From Lysobacter_F sp035645555 (GTDB lineage Bacteria > Pseudomonadota > Gammaproteobacteria > Xanthomonadales > Xanthomonadaceae): 64,000 nucleotides of DNA. The notes beneath the pieces were generated by a model. The model did no database searches and was not told where the DNA came from. It saw only the letters and a list, made by a program, of their open reading frames with translations. The first letter of the stretch is position 1, and each line of letters begins with the position of its first letter. The stretch is from positions 10,545 through 74,544 of the forward strand of contig DASQMI010000069.1 of NCBI GenBank assembly GCA_035645555.1. Direction: 5' to 3'. The position numbers and the translations under genes were made by a program. Positions 29,533 through 40,193 of this stretch are shown here, in pieces.

Positions 29533-30079
29533 AGCGGGCGGTCACGTCGTGAAGGATCACGCGCTTGGCGTCGAGTCGGGCATCGGCGCCGCGGCGGCCG
29601 GTCAGTATAAGACCCGGCTGGGTGATCGTGACCGCGCTGCGGGTGCTGGCAAGGTCGCGTTCGGGAAAGACGTTCAGTGCCTGCGTCTCCATCCGCAGCG
29701 GGCGGTCCTGGGCATCGCGGCTGTTGGCGACCACGTCGCCGCGCAGGCGCAGCTCGTCGCCCTCGGCGGACACCCAGCCGGTCTTCGCGCGCACCAGCCA
29801 CGGCGCGGCGTCGGGTTTCTGCGGCGGCAGGGTGAATACCGGCGTGGCGATGTCGAGCGATTTCTGCGCCGGGTCGCGCACCAGCGTCGGTGCGCGCAGG
29901 GTGAAAGCCTCGCGTCCTTCGCGGTCGAGTACAACCAGCTCGAAGTCGTTGAGCACGTAATCGGGGCGCAGGCTCGCACGCGGCTGCGCCGGCGGAGCGT
30001 CGCCCTGGCGCAGCACCGCCCAGCCGGTGAGCAGCGCGCCGAGCAGCAGCGCGATCGACAGCAGGCTGCGCCAGCTCAC
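29513..30079 (-). CDS. lptC: LPS export protein LptC
   Basis: 188 aa, with one N-terminal membrane helix (LLSIALLLGALLTGWAVL) and a periplasmic jellyroll: DYVLNDFELVVLDREGREAF, VFTLPPQKPDA, AKTGWVSAEGDELRLRGDV. The start is a GTG at 30079 overlapping the kdsC stop (GTGA). It passes LPS from LptBFG to LptA. Confidence 0.92.
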   Translation of the reverse strand: MSWRSLLSIALLLGALLTGWAVLRQGDAPPAQPRASLRPDYVLNDFELVVLDREGREAFTLRAPTLVRDPAQKSLDIATPVFTLPPQKPDAAPWLVRAKTGWVSAEGDELRLRGDVVANSRDAQDRPLRMETQALNVFPERDLASTRSAVTITQPGLILTGRRGADARLDAKRVILHDVTARYERTAR

Positions 30080-30663
30080 GGTGCGGGCTCCGGCGCCAGC
30101 AGCGCCGCGAGCATGCGCTCGGCATGGCCCTGCACGGTCAGCAGCAGATCGCAGAACTCGCGCACCGCGCCCTCGCCGCCGCGCGCGCGGGTCTGCCAGT
30201 GCACGTGGCCGTGCAGCCACGGGTGGGCGTTGGCCGGCGCCACGGCGACGCCGACGTGACGCATCACCCGCAGGTCGGGCAGGTCGTCGCCCATGAACGC
30301 GACCTCGTCCATCGCGATGCCGTGCTCGGCCGCGATCGCGCGCACGCAGGCGAGCTTGTCGGCGATGCCGATGTGCGCCGCGATGCCGAGCTCGGCCGCG
30401 CGCTGGCCGGCGATGCGGCCGCTGCGCGCGGTGACGAACGCGAGCTGCAGCCCGGCCTTGCGCAGCAGCACCAGTCCCTGGCCGTCGGCAACGTGGAACG
30501 CCTTCAGCTCGCGGCCTTCGTCGTCGAAGAACAGGCGGCCGTCGGTCAGCGTGCCGTCGACGTCGAAGCACGCGAGCCTCACCCGCGCGATGCGTTCGCG
30601 GACGTCGGCGGGGCAGGCGCTGAACAGGTCGTTCGACACGGTCGGGTCCAGGCGGGCGCTCAC
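30076..30663 (-). CDS. kdsC: 3-deoxy-D-manno-octulosonate 8-phosphate phosphatase (KdsC, HAD family)
   Basis: 195 aa. HAD motif I CFDVDGTLTDGRL has both catalytic aspartates; further ones are FVTARSGRIAGQRAAELGI and FMGDDLPDLRVM. It removes phosphate from Kdo-8-P. I start it at the GTG at 30663 because it overlaps the kdsD stop (GTGA) and gives the E. coli-like N-terminal length; a second GTG at 30639 is possible. Confidence 0.93.
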   Translation of the reverse strand: MSARLDPTVSNDLFSACPADVRERIARVRLACFDVDGTLTDGRLFFDDEGRELKAFHVADGQGLVLLRKAGLQLAFVTARSGRIAGQRAAELGIAAHIGIADKLACVRAIAAEHGIAMDEVAFMGDDLPDLRVMRHVGVAVAPANAHPWLHGHVHWQTRARGGEGAVREFCDLLLTVQGHAERMLAALLAPEPAP

Positions 30664-31661
30664 ACGACGCGCGCGCGCAGCAGGTCGTGGATGTTGAGCG
30701 CGCCGACCACGCGCCGTTCGCGGTCGACCACCAGCAGCGCGTTGATTTTGTGCGCTTCCATCAGCTGCGCGGCTTCCACCGCCAGTGCGTCGGCGCCGAT
30801 GGTCTTCGGCTCGCGCGTCATCACCTCGGCGATGCGGGTGGCGCGCAGGTCGAGCGCCTCGTTGTCGAGGCTGCGGCGCAGGTCGCCGTCGGTGTACAGG
30901 CCGAGCAGGCGGCCGTCGGCATCCACCACCGCGGTCATGCCGAGCCGCTTGCGGGTCATCTCGACCAGCGCCTCGCTGACGCTGGCCTCGGCGTGCACGC
31001 GCGGCACGTCGTCGCCGGTGTGCATGACGTCGGCGATGTGCAGCAGCAGGCGACGGCCAAGCGCACCGGCCGGATGCGAACGCGCGAAGTCGTCGGCGGT
31101 GAAGCCGCGCGCCTCCAGCAGCGCGACCGCGAGCGCATCGCCCATCGCCAGCGCGGCGGTGGTGCTGGCGGTCGGCGCCAGCGCGAGCGGGCAGGCCTCG
31201 GCCGGCACGGTGACGTCCAGATGCACGTCGGCCTCGCGCGCCAGGGTCGACTGGGGCCGCCCGGTCATGGCGATCAGCTTGTTGCCCTGGCGCTTGAGCA
31301 CCGGCAGCAGCATCAACAGCTCGTCGCTCTCGCCAGAATTGGACAGCGCCAGCACGATGTCGGCGTCGGTGACCATGCCGAGGTCGCCATGCCCGGCTTC
31401 GCCGGGATGCACGTAGAACGCCGGCGTGCCGGTCGACGCCAGCGTGGCGGCAATCTTGCGCGCGATATGGCCGGACTTGCCCATGCCGGTGCAGACCACG
31501 CGGCCGCGGGTGGCGAGGATCAGCCGGCACGCGTTGCTGAAGTCGCCGTCGATGCGCGCGGCTACCGCCGCGAGCGCCTCGCGTTCGATCTCGAACACGC
31601 GGCGGCCGCTGGCGGCGAGCGTGGCGTCGGAGATCGTGGGGTCGTGGCGGGCGGCGTCCAT
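30660..31661 (-). CDS. kdsD: Arabinose-5-phosphate isomerase
   Basis: 333 aa. It converts ribulose 5-phosphate to arabinose 5-phosphate for Kdo synthesis. SIS domain first (VVCTGMGKSGHIARKIAATL, YVHPGEAGHGDLGMV, LALSNSGESDEL), then two CBS domains (SEALVEMTRKRLGMTAVVDA, LYTDGDLRR, HKINALLVVD). It is the first gene of the kdsD-kdsC-lptC-lptA-lptB-rpoN run, and is divergent from ibaG. Confidence 0.96.
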   Translation of the reverse strand: MDAARHDPTISDATLAASGRRVFEIEREALAAVAARIDGDFSNACRLILATRGRVVCTGMGKSGHIARKIAATLASTGTPAFYVHPGEAGHGDLGMVTDADIVLALSNSGESDELLMLLPVLKRQGNKLIAMTGRPQSTLAREADVHLDVTVPAEACPLALAPTASTTAALAMGDALAVALLEARGFTADDFARSHPAGALGRRLLLHIADVMHTGDDVPRVHAEASVSEALVEMTRKRLGMTAVVDADGRLLGLYTDGDLRRSLDNEALDLRATRIAEVMTREPKTIGADALAVEAAQLMEAHKINALLVVDRERRVVGALNIHDLLRARVV

Positions 31662-31734
31662 GGGGTCTCTGCGGCCGGAAGTGGGGGGCGACGGCCATTC
31701 CGGGCCGGGGGGCTTTCCGTTAGGCTAGCCGCCA

Positions 31735-31740
31735 ATTCTA
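31735..31740 (-). promoter_or_regulatory. Candidate -10 upstream of kdsD
   Basis: The minus strand reads TAGAAT in the 147-bp divergent kdsD-ibaG region. It would give a leader of about 65 nt. No -35 is visible. Confidence 0.3.
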
Positions 31741-31808
31741 GCGGCTCCTGCGCCGCCCCTCCCGCGGCGTGCGCCGCGCGGTCACCGTTCCGTCATCCGG
31801 GTCACGCC

Positions 31809-32039
31809 TTGAACGCCGACACCATCCGCTCCCTTATCGAACACGGCCTGCCCGGCGCACAGGTGCACGTGCGCGGCGACGACGGCGTGCATTTCGAGGC
31901 CGTGGTCGTCAGCGAGGCCTTCCGCGGCAAGCTGCCGCTGGCGCGCCACCGCATGGTCTACGCCACGCTCGGCGAGCGCATGGGCGGCGAGATCCACGCG
32001 CTCGCGCTGAAGACGCTCACGCCTGAAGAAGCCGGGGCC

Positions 32040-32051
<12 letters not shown>
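31809..32051 (+). CDS. ibaG: BolA/IbaG family protein
   Basis: 80 aa. It begins NADTIRSLIEHGLPGAQVHV and contains HFEAVVVSEAFRGKLPLARHRMVYATLG, with the invariant histidine of the BolA family that helps bind a shared [2Fe-2S] cluster with glutaredoxins. The first codon is a TTG at 31809; no ATG or GTG is available in frame nearby, so this start is likely but unproved. It is followed by murA, a linkage conserved across gammaproteobacteria. Confidence 0.9.
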
Positions 32052-33371
<1,320 letters not shown>

Positions 33372-33381
33372 AACGGTACGG

Positions 33382-34026
33382 ATGGCGACAGACACAATCA
33401 CGCTGCACGAGTTGCGCAGGGCCGAGGCCGAGGAGGCCGAGGCGGTGCTGGTCGATGCGTTCGCCGATTACGCGGTGATGCGCTACGTGCTGGGCGATGC
33501 GCCCGGCTATCCGGAGCGGGTGCGCCGCCTGATCGGCCTGTTCGCCGCCGGGCGCTGGCTGCGCGGGCATCCGGTGCTGGGCGCGCGCGATGGCGATGGC
33601 CGCCTGGTGGCGGTGGCGGCACTGACCCCGCCCGGCGAGCACCTGACCCCGCCGGAGCTGGAGGCGCTCGCCGAGCAGACCTGGGGCGAGCTCGGCGACG
33701 ACGCCCGCGCGCGCTACGCGCAGCTGCAGGCGGCGTGGGCGCGCGGCGATGCGGTGGCGGCGGCGGTGCCGCGCTGGCATCTCAATATGCTCGGTGTGCT
33801 GCGCGCCGAGCACGGCCGCGGCCACGGCGCGCGGCTGCTGCAGACCGTGCAGGCGCGTGCGGCGGCCGATCCGGTCGCGCACGGGGTCGACCTGACCACC
33901 GAGCACGAACCCAATCTTGCGTTCTATGCCCGCTATGGCTTCGCGGTGGTGATGGAGGCGCGGGTCGATCCGATGCTCACCACCTGGCGGCTGGTGGCCG
34001 ACCACCGCGCCGCAGCGGACGGCTGA
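33382..34026 (+). CDS. GNAT family N-acetyltransferase
   Basis: 214 aa. HLNMLGVLRAEHGRGHGARLLQ matches the acetyl-CoA-binding motif A (R/Q-x-x-G-x-G/A) and LTTEHEPNLAFYARYGFAVV matches motif B. The N-terminal part (FADYAVMRYVLGD) resembles GNATs of the puromycin N-acetyltransferase-like branch. The substrate is unknown. It follows murA by 10 bp and may be cotranscribed. Confidence 0.85.
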   Translation: MATDTITLHELRRAEAEEAEAVLVDAFADYAVMRYVLGDAPGYPERVRRLIGLFAAGRWLRGHPVLGARDGDGRLVAVAALTPPGEHLTPPELEALAEQTWGELGDDARARYAQLQAAWARGDAVAAAVPRWHLNMLGVLRAEHGRGHGARLLQTVQARAAADPVAHGVDLTTEHEPNLAFYARYGFAVVMEARVDPMLTTWRLVADHRAAADG

Positions 34027-34033
34027 ACCGGCT

Positions 34034-34705
34034 TCAGCGCACCTGCTGCACCTGCAGCTCCAGCGTCTCGTCCTTGCGCTGCTGCACGATCCGCGCCGGC
34101 ACCGGCAGGCCGTCGACGATCCACGCGGTGATGCGCTTCTTGCCGTCCTGGTTGACCACCTTGGTGGCGCGCATCGGCTTGCCGTCGACCTGGATGGTCT
34201 CGTGGCCGGCGACGGTGTACACCAGCTGCTTGACCCGGCCGTCCTCGACCATGCGGTAGCGCAGCGGCTTGCCGGCGGCGACGTCGCGCACCAGCGCGAG
34301 GTTGACCAGCAGCGCGTCCAGATCGCCCGGCTTGAGCGCGATCGGACCGGCGCGGTCGGCCTTCACGTCGCCGCTCCAGGTCGCCACCCCGCGCGCCCAG
34401 TCGTAGGTCGCGTTCTTGTTGGTCTTCTTCACCAGCAGCAGGCTCGAGTCGCTGCCCGACAGCGGGCGCCACTGGTCGTCGCGCTCCTCGAACACGGTGC
34501 TCTGGCTGAGGTCCGCCACCTGGTTGCGCACGTTGAGGGTGTAGCGCCAGCGGTTGCCCTCGCGCGCGAGCGTCATCCGGCCTTGGCCGGTCATGCCCAT
34601 GTAGCTCGCGACGTAGTCGGCGGTGAACGGCTTGAGCGCCCACGCCGGCGCGCTGGCGATCAGCAGTGCGAGCATGAGCAGCGGCAGGCGGACGCGTCGG
34701 AACAT
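34034..34705 (-). CDS. DUF3108 periplasmic protein (second copy)
   Basis: 223 aa with a signal peptide (LPLLMLALLIASAPAWA). Mature start LKPFTADYVASYMGMTGQGRM; further VKKTNKNATYDWARGVATWS and AWIVDGLPVPARIVQQRKDE. DUF3108 proteins have a predicted beta-barrel-like lipid-binding fold and no known function. It overlaps the first copy by one base (TGATG) and has GGGAG before the ATG. The two copies share the same layout, so they look like a tandem duplication. Confidence 0.87.
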   Translation of the reverse strand: MFRRVRLPLLMLALLIASAPAWALKPFTADYVASYMGMTGQGRMTLAREGNRWRYTLNVRNQVADLSQSTVFEERDDQWRPLSGSDSSLLLVKKTNKNATYDWARGVATWSGDVKADRAGPIALKPGDLDALLVNLALVRDVAAGKPLRYRMVEDGRVKQLVYTVAGHETIQVDGKPMRATKVVNQDGKKRITAWIVDGLPVPARIVQQRKDETLELQVQQVR

Positions 34706-35412
34706 CAGGGAGCTCCCTTGTATTCGATCAGGCGCAGGTCGTAACTGTCCTCGCCATTCTCTCGTTGCAGGATGCGGATCGGGGTCGGCACGCCCTGCGC
34801 CACCCAGATCGCCATGTCTTCGTTGCCGCCGCGCACCCGGCTGACACGCAGCGCGCTGAAGCCGAGGTCGCCGGCGGTCATGCTCTCCGGCTCGGTAGCG
34901 ACCACGTATTGGTGGTCGCGCGCGCGGCCGTCGTCGACGAAACGGTAGTGCAGGGTAGCGCCCGGCTGCGCGTCGCGGATGACTGCCAGATTGATGAGCA
35001 GGCCGCTCATGTCGCCGTCCTGCAGCGCGATCGGGCCGCGGCGGGTGTCCTTCACGTCGCCGGTCCAGCGCGCGACGCGGCGCTTCCAGTCGTACACGCC
35101 GACGGTCTGCCGGCGCGAGAATAGCAGCTTGCGCACGGTGCTCTGGCTGACCGGGCGGTATTGCGCGCCGACGACATCGAACACCGTGCTCTGCTCGGCG
35201 TGGATGCCGGTCAGCGCGGCCACGCCCGAACCGCTCACGCTGAGGTCCACGCGCCAGCGGTTGGGCCCGGTCTGCAGCAGTTGCAACGTGGCCTCGCCCA
35301 TGCGGCGGTCGCCGCGGTACACCTCGTAATGGGCGAGGAAAGGCTCCAGCGCGTGCGCGGTGAGCGGGGACAGCCACAACAGGGCGGCGAGCAGGATCGG
35401 CAGTCGGGTCAT
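34705..35412 (-). CDS. DUF3108 periplasmic protein (first copy)
   Basis: 235 aa with a signal peptide (ILLAALLWLSPLTAHA). Mature start LEPFLAHYEVYRGDRRMGEA; further RKLLFSRRQTVGVYDWKRRV, DMSGLLINLAVIRDA, WVAQGVPTPIRILQRENGED. Its ATG overlaps the purN stop (ATGA), which puts it in the purM-purN transcript. The function is unknown. Confidence 0.88.
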   Translation of the reverse strand: MTRLPILLAALLWLSPLTAHALEPFLAHYEVYRGDRRMGEATLQLLQTGPNRWRVDLSVSGSGVAALTGIHAEQSTVFDVVGAQYRPVSQSTVRKLLFSRRQTVGVYDWKRRVARWTGDVKDTRRGPIALQDGDMSGLLINLAVIRDAQPGATLHYRFVDDGRARDHQYVVATEPESMTAGDLGFSALRVSRVRGGNEDMAIWVAQGVPTPIRILQRENGEDSYDLRLIEYKGAP

Positions 35413-36071
35413 GGATGGAGTCGGTCGTCCGTGTCGAGTTGCAGCGGCCGCGCGAGCGGCACGCCGTCCAGCAGCACGCGCTGGCGCTCGAGCGCCAACC
35501 GGCCTTCGGCGATCCAGCGCAGGGCCTGGACCAGCAGCGGGTGCTCGCGCGCCAGCACGCGCGCGCCGAGCGCCGCCTCGTCGTCGCCGGCCAGCACCGG
35601 CACGCGCGCCTGCGCGATCACCGGGCCGCCATCGAGCTCGGCGGTCACGTAGTGCACGCTGGCGCCATGCTCGGCCACGCCCGCGGCCAGCGCCTGGCGG
35701 TGGGTGTGCAGGCCCTTGAACGCCGGCAGCAGCGACGGGTGGATGTTGACGATCCGCCCCAGCCGCGCGCCGACCACGGCCTCGCTCAGCAGGCGCATGT
35801 ATCCGGCACAGACGATGAGGTCCGGCTGAACCGCATCCACCGCCTCGAACAGGCGGCGGTCGAACGTCGGACGGTCCGGGCACTCGCGCGGGGCGAGCGC
35901 CCAGGCCGGCACCCCGGCCGCACGCGCGCGCTCCAGCGCCGCCGCTGCCGGCCGGTCGGAGAACACGCCGACCACCCGGGCCGGCAGCGCGCCGGCGGCG
36001 ATCGCGTCGAGCATCGCCTGCAGGTTGCTGCCGCGCCCGGAAGCGAGCACGGCGATGCGCAGTTCCGCCAT
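35409..36071 (-). CDS. purN: Phosphoribosylglycinamide formyltransferase (10-formyl-THF dependent)
   Basis: 220 aa. It transfers a formyl group to GAR in purine synthesis. IAVLASGRGSNLQAMLDAI at the start binds phosphate; LIVCAGYMRLLS and RIVNIHPSLLPAFKGLHTH hold the catalytic Asn-His pair, and SVHYVTAELDGGPVIAQARV the aspartate. It follows purM with 4 bp between. Confidence 0.96.
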   Translation of the reverse strand: MAELRIAVLASGRGSNLQAMLDAIAAGALPARVVGVFSDRPAAAALERARAAGVPAWALAPRECPDRPTFDRRLFEAVDAVQPDLIVCAGYMRLLSEAVVGARLGRIVNIHPSLLPAFKGLHTHRQALAAGVAEHGASVHYVTAELDGGPVIAQARVPVLAGDDEAALGARVLAREHPLLVQALRWIAEGRLALERQRVLLDGVPLARPLQLDTDDRLHP

Positions 36072-36075
36072 CGGC

Positions 36076-37107
36076 TCAGCCGATCCGCACCCGTTCGTCG
36101 CCGCTGCGGGCGACCACGCGCCCGATTTCCCGGTGCGGCAGGCCCATGCGGGCGAGATCGGCGGCGACCGCGGCGACGTCGCCGGGCGCGAGCACCAGCA
36201 CGAAGCCGACGCCGCAGTTGAACGTGCGCCACATCTCCTCGTCGGGCACTGCGCCTTCGCGCTGCAGCCAGTCGAACACCGGCGGCAGCACGATGCTCGA
36301 GGCCTCGATGTCGAGGCCTAGGCCGTCGGGGATCACCCGGATGATGTTCTCGGTGAGCCCGCCGCCGGTGATGTGGGCCATCGCGTGCAGGTCGTGCGCG
36401 GCCAGCAGCTCCAGCACCGGTTTCACGTACAGCCGGGTGGGCTCCATCAGCGCGTCGATCAGCTTCACGCCGCCGAGGTCGAGCTCGGCCGGACGGCCGG
36501 CGCGATCGTAGATCTTGCGGATCAGCGAATAGCCGTTGGAATGCGGGCCGCTGGACGCGATGCCGAGCAGCACGTCGCCCTCGCGGACCTTGGAGCCGTC
36601 GACCAGCTTCGACTTCTCGACCGCGGCCACGCAGAAGCCCGCGAGGTCGTATTCGCCCGGCGGGTACATGTCGGGCATCTCGGCGGTCTCGCCGCCGATC
36701 AGCGCGCAGCCGGACAGCTCGCACCCCTTGGCGATGCCGCCGACCACCGCGACCGTGGTGTCGACGTCGAGCTTGCCGGTGGCGAAATAGTCGAGGAAGA
36801 ACAGCGGCTCGGCGCCCTGCACCAGCACGTCGTTGACGCACATCGCCACCAGGTCGATGCCGATGGTGTCGTGACGGTTGAGCTGCTGCGCCAGCTTGAG
36901 CTTGGTGCCGACGCCGTCGGTGCCGGAGACCAGCACCGGCTCCTTGTACTTGCCGGACAGGTCGAACAGCGCGCCGAAGCCGCCGAGCCCGCCCATCACC
37001 TCGGGCCGGAAGCTGCGCTTCACCAGCGGCTTGATGCGTTCGACGACTTCGTTGCCCGCGTCGATGTCGACGCCGGCATCGCGGTAGGTGAGCGGAGTGG
37101 GGGTCAT
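36076..37107 (-). CDS. purM: Phosphoribosylformylglycinamidine cyclo-ligase (AIR synthetase)
   Basis: 343 aa. It makes AIR from FGAM with ATP. Visible: [85 protein letters not shown] and [19 protein letters not shown]. First gene of purM-purN-DUF3108-DUF3108. Divergent from the DUF2066 gene. Confidence 0.97.
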   Translation of the reverse strand: MTPTPLTYRDAGVDIDAGNEVVERIKPLVKRSFRPEVMGGLGGFGALFDLSGKYKEPVLVSGTDGVGTKLKLAQQLNRHDTIGIDLVAMCVNDVLVQGAEPLFFLDYFATGKLDVDTTVAVVGGIAKGCELSGCALIGGETAEMPDMYPPGEYDLAGFCVAAVEKSKLVDGSKVREGDVLLGIASSGPHSNGYSLIRKIYDRAGRPAELDLGGVKLIDALMEPTRLYVKPVLELLAAHDLHAMAHITGGGLTENIIRVIPDGLGLDIEASSIVLPPVFDWLQREGAVPDEEMWRTFNCGVGFVLVLAPGDVAAVAADLARMGLPHREIGRVVARSGDERVRIG

Positions 37108-37134
37108 TGCCAGGCCCGAGCGGCGAAGACCGCG

Positions 37135-37143
37135 ATTCTACCA
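37135..37143 (-). promoter_or_regulatory. Candidate extended -10 promoter of purM
   Basis: The minus strand reads TGGTAGAAT, an extended -10 (TGn plus TAGAAT), 27 bp upstream of the purM ATG. No -35 match and no PurR-like operator is seen. Confidence 0.45.
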
Positions 37144-37226
37144 AGCGCGCCCGCCGCGACCGGGCCGAATGGACGGCTCACGTCCGCTGCGGCACCATTC
37201 GGGCGATTTCCTGAATCGGGACCACG

Positions 37227-38306
37227 ATGCTCCGGGCCTTCCGCACGACCTCGCTGTTCCTCCTCCTGGCGGCCTCGTGGCTGGTCGCGCTGCCGGCCGC
37301 CGCCCAGCGCGTGGAAGGCGAGCGCGTGCGCGCGGACGGCATGTACGCCGCCGAGATCCCGGTCCACACCCAGGGCGAAGGCGAGCGCAATGCCGGCTTC
37401 GCGCGCGGCCTGGCGCAGGTGCTGTCGAAGCTGTCCGGCGATGCCGCGGTCAGCTCGCGCCCGGGCGTGGGCCAGGAACTGCGGCGCGCGCGCGAGTACG
37501 TCGAAGGCTACGACTACCGCCAGGACGAGGCGCGCTCGCCGAGCGGGGCGCCGATCTTCCGCACCACGCTGGTGATCCGCTACGACGCCGAGAAGGTCGA
37601 CGAGCTGACCGCAGTGCTCGGGCTCCCGCTGTGGCCGCAGCCGCGGCCCAAGCCGGTGCTGTGGATGGCGATCGACGACGGCCGCGGCCCGCGGCTGGTC
37701 GGGCTGGCGCAGGTCAACGCCGCACGTGCCGCGCTGGCGCGCGCCGAGGAGCGTGGCTACAAGCTCGGGCTGCCCGCCGGCAACGCCGCCGAGCAGGCGC
37801 TGGTGGGCGCGATCTGGCGCGGCGACACCGCCGCGGTCGCGCGGGTCTCCGCGCGCTACAGCCCGCCCATGCAGCTGATCGGCAAGGTCTACCGCGACAA
37901 GGCCGGCTGGATCGGCGAGTGGATTTTCGTCGACGGCGGCAAGATCCTGCACCGCTGGTCGGTCAGCAAGCCCGACGCGCGCCAGGTGATGGCCGCCGGC
38001 GCGGACGGCGCCGCCGACGCGCTCGCCAAGCGTTACGCCAAGCGTAGTCCGACCGGTACGCCCGGCACCTATCCGGTGCGCTTCGTTGGCCTGCGCTCGG
38101 CCGAGGACTACATGCGGCTGTCCGGCTTCCTGCAGAAGCTCGCGGTGGTGCGGCGTATCACCCCGGTGCGGGCGACGCCGGAGGGCGTGGAGCTGCAGCT
38201 GGAACTGGTCAGCGGCCTGGCCGGCTTCCGTCGCGCGGTCGGCGAACAGGCGCCGATCGAGCCGGTGAGCGCCGAGGGCGAAGCGCCCGTCTACCGCCTG
38301 CGCTGA
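37227..38306 (+). CDS. DUF2066 domain protein, probably periplasmic
   Basis: 359 aa with a signal peptide (LFLLLAASWLVALPAAAQ). The mature part has VEGERVRADGMYAAEIPVHT, RNAGFARGLAQVLSKLSGD, YRQDEARSPSGAPIFRTTLV, typical of DUF2066, a proteobacterial family of unknown function that is often next to purM and a PerM-like transporter, as here. It is followed after 13 bp by that transporter. Confidence 0.88.
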   Translation: MLRAFRTTSLFLLLAASWLVALPAAAQRVEGERVRADGMYAAEIPVHTQGEGERNAGFARGLAQVLSKLSGDAAVSSRPGVGQELRRAREYVEGYDYRQDEARSPSGAPIFRTTLVIRYDAEKVDELTAVLGLPLWPQPRPKPVLWMAIDDGRGPRLVGLAQVNAARAALARAEERGYKLGLPAGNAAEQALVGAIWRGDTAAVARVSARYSPPMQLIGKVYRDKAGWIGEWIFVDGGKILHRWSVSKPDARQVMAAGADGAADALAKRYAKRSPTGTPGTYPVRFVGLRSAEDYMRLSGFLQKLAVVRRITPVRATPEGVELQLELVSGLAGFRRAVGEQAPIEPVSAEGEAPVYRLR

Positions 38307-38319
38307 CACCGGAGCCGCC

Positions 38320-39462
38320 ATGGACGCCAGCGTTTCCCTGCGCGAGATCGCGACCTTCCTGCGCCGCCTGCAGTGGGCGGCGATCGCGTTCGCGGTGCTG
38401 TGGCTGCTGTGGCTGCTGGCGCCGGTGCTGACGCCGTTCGCGTTTGCCGCGCTGCTCGGCTGGCTCGGCGATCCGATGGTCGACCGGCTGCAGGAGAAAG
38501 GCTTCTCGCGCAACGTCGCGGTGGCGCTGGTGTTCACCGTGATGGCGCTGGCGATGACGGTGGTGCTGGTGCTGCTGGTGCCGATGGTCGAGCGCCAGGT
38601 GGTGACCCTGGTCGAATCGTTGCCGCGCTATCGAGACTGGCTGCTCGACAGCGCGCTGCCGTGGCTGGAAGCGCGCACCGGGATGGAGCTCACCGTCTGG
38701 CTCGACATGAACCGGCTGATCGAGCTGATCCGGCAGCACTGGGAGCGCGCCGGCGGCGTGGCTGCCACCGTGCTGGCTTATGTCTCGCGTTCCGGATTCG
38801 CGCTGCTGGGGTGGCTCGCCAACCTGGTGCTGCTGCCGGTGCTGACGTTCTTCTTCCTGCGCGACTGGGACACGCTGGTGACGCGGGTGGCGTCGCTGAT
38901 CCCGCGCGACCGCATCGATGGGGTCGCGCGGCTGGCGCGCGAGTCCAGCGACGTGCTCGGAGCGTTCCTGCGCGGGCAGTTCCTGGTGATGCTGATCCTC
39001 GGCGCGTTCTACGGCGCGGGGCTGTGGGCGGTGGGCCTCGACCTCGGCCTGCTGATAGGCATGATTGCCGGCCTGCTGACCTTCATCCCGTATGTCGGTC
39101 CCGCCAGCGGCATCGTGCTCGGTAGCATCGCCGCGCTGGTGCAGTACGGCGACTGGCAGCACCTGGCCGGGGTGGCGGCGGTGTTCGGCGTCGGCCAGGT
39201 GATCGAGAGCTACTGGCTGACCCCGAAGCTGGTCGGCGACCGCATCGGCCTGCATCCGATGGCGGTGATCTTCGCGGTGCTCGCCGGTGGCCAGCTGTTC
39301 GGCTTCCTCGGCATGCTGCTCGCGCTGCCGGTGGCGGCGGTGGCGAACGTGCTGTTGCGCCATGTCGAGCAGCGTTACACCCACAGCCGTCTGTACATCG
39401 GCAACGGGCCGCAGATCGTCACCGGTGCGTCGCGCAGCGACACGCCGGACGCATCGGAATGA
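38320..39462 (+). CDS. AI-2E/PerM family membrane transporter
   Basis: 380 aa with about eight membrane helices. Family segments: LTPFAFAALLGWLGDPMVDRL, FFFLRDWDTLVTRVASLIPR, GQFLVMLILGAFYGAGLWAVG, GLLTFIPYVGPASGIVLGSI and LTPKLVGDRIGLHPMAVIFAVLAGGQLFGF. Members have been linked to AI-2 export or sodium-proton exchange; the cargo here is unknown. Overlaps hda by 4 bp (ATGA). Confidence 0.92.
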   Translation: MDASVSLREIATFLRRLQWAAIAFAVLWLLWLLAPVLTPFAFAALLGWLGDPMVDRLQEKGFSRNVAVALVFTVMALAMTVVLVLLVPMVERQVVTLVESLPRYRDWLLDSALPWLEARTGMELTVWLDMNRLIELIRQHWERAGGVAATVLAYVSRSGFALLGWLANLVLLPVLTFFFLRDWDTLVTRVASLIPRDRIDGVARLARESSDVLGAFLRGQFLVMLILGAFYGAGLWAVGLDLGLLIGMIAGLLTFIPYVGPASGIVLGSIAALVQYGDWQHLAGVAAVFGVGQVIESYWLTPKLVGDRIGLHPMAVIFAVLAGGQLFGFLGMLLALPVAAVANVLLRHVEQRYTHSRLYIGNGPQIVTGASRSDTPDASE

Positions 39463-40193
39463 GCGCCGTGCCCGAGCGCGACGATCCGGCCGCGCGCGCC
39501 TCGCCGCAGCTGCCGCTGGCGCTGCGCTATCCGCCCGACCAGCGCCTGGAAACCTGGATCGCCCCGCCCACCGGTGCCGCGGCGCTGGTGCGCGCCACCG
39601 CGCGCGGCGAGCGTGTCGAGTGGCTCTACCTGACCGGGCCGGCCGGCGTCGGCAAGACCCACGTGCTGCTGGGCGCCTGTGCCGAGGCCGAGGCCTGCGG
39701 CCGGCGCGCGGCCTACCTGCCGCTGGCGGTCGCACGCGGCCGGCTCGCGCAGGCGCTGGCCGCGCTTGAAGGCCACGACCTGATCGCACTCGACGGCGTG
39801 GAAGCGATCGCCGGCGCGCGCGAGGACGAAGTGGCGCTGTTCGACGCGCACAACCGCGCGCGTGCGGCCGGCAGCACCGTGCTGTACGCCGCACGCGACA
39901 TCCCCGATGCGCTCGGCCTGACGCTGCCCGACCTGCGCTCGCGATTGGCGCAGTGCGCGCGGATCGCGCTGGCGGCGCTCGACGACGACGGCCGCCGCGA
40001 GGTGCTGCGCCAGCGCGCGCAGCGCCGCGGGCTGGTGCTGGACGACGCTGCGCTCGACTGGCTGCTGCGCCGGGCGCAGCGCGATCTCGCCAGCCTGACC
40101 GGACTGCTCGACCAGCTCGATCGGGCCTCGCTCGCCGCACAGCGGCGGATCACCGTGCCGTTCCTGCGGCAGACGCTCGGCGGCGAGCTGTAG
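39459..40193 (+). CDS. hda: DnaA regulatory inactivator Hda
   Basis: 244 aa, a DnaA AAA+ domain without the DNA-binding domain. QLPLALRYPPDQRLETWIAP is the N-terminal clamp-binding type motif; GPAGVGKTHVLLG is Walker A and HDLIALDGVEAIAG the Walker B position, followed by sensor 1 (TVLYAARDIPDAL) and RSRLAQCARIAL. It is involved in preventing over-initiation of replication. Its TAG stop lies inside a REP element. Confidence 0.93.
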   Translation: MSAVPERDDPAARASPQLPLALRYPPDQRLETWIAPPTGAAALVRATARGERVEWLYLTGPAGVGKTHVLLGACAEAEACGRRAAYLPLAVARGRLAQALAALEGHDLIALDGVEAIAGAREDEVALFDAHNRARAAGSTVLYAARDIPDALGLTLPDLRSRLAQCARIALAALDDDGRREVLRQRAQRRGLVLDDAALDWLLRRAQRDLASLTGLLDQLDRASLAAQRRITVPFLRQTLGGEL

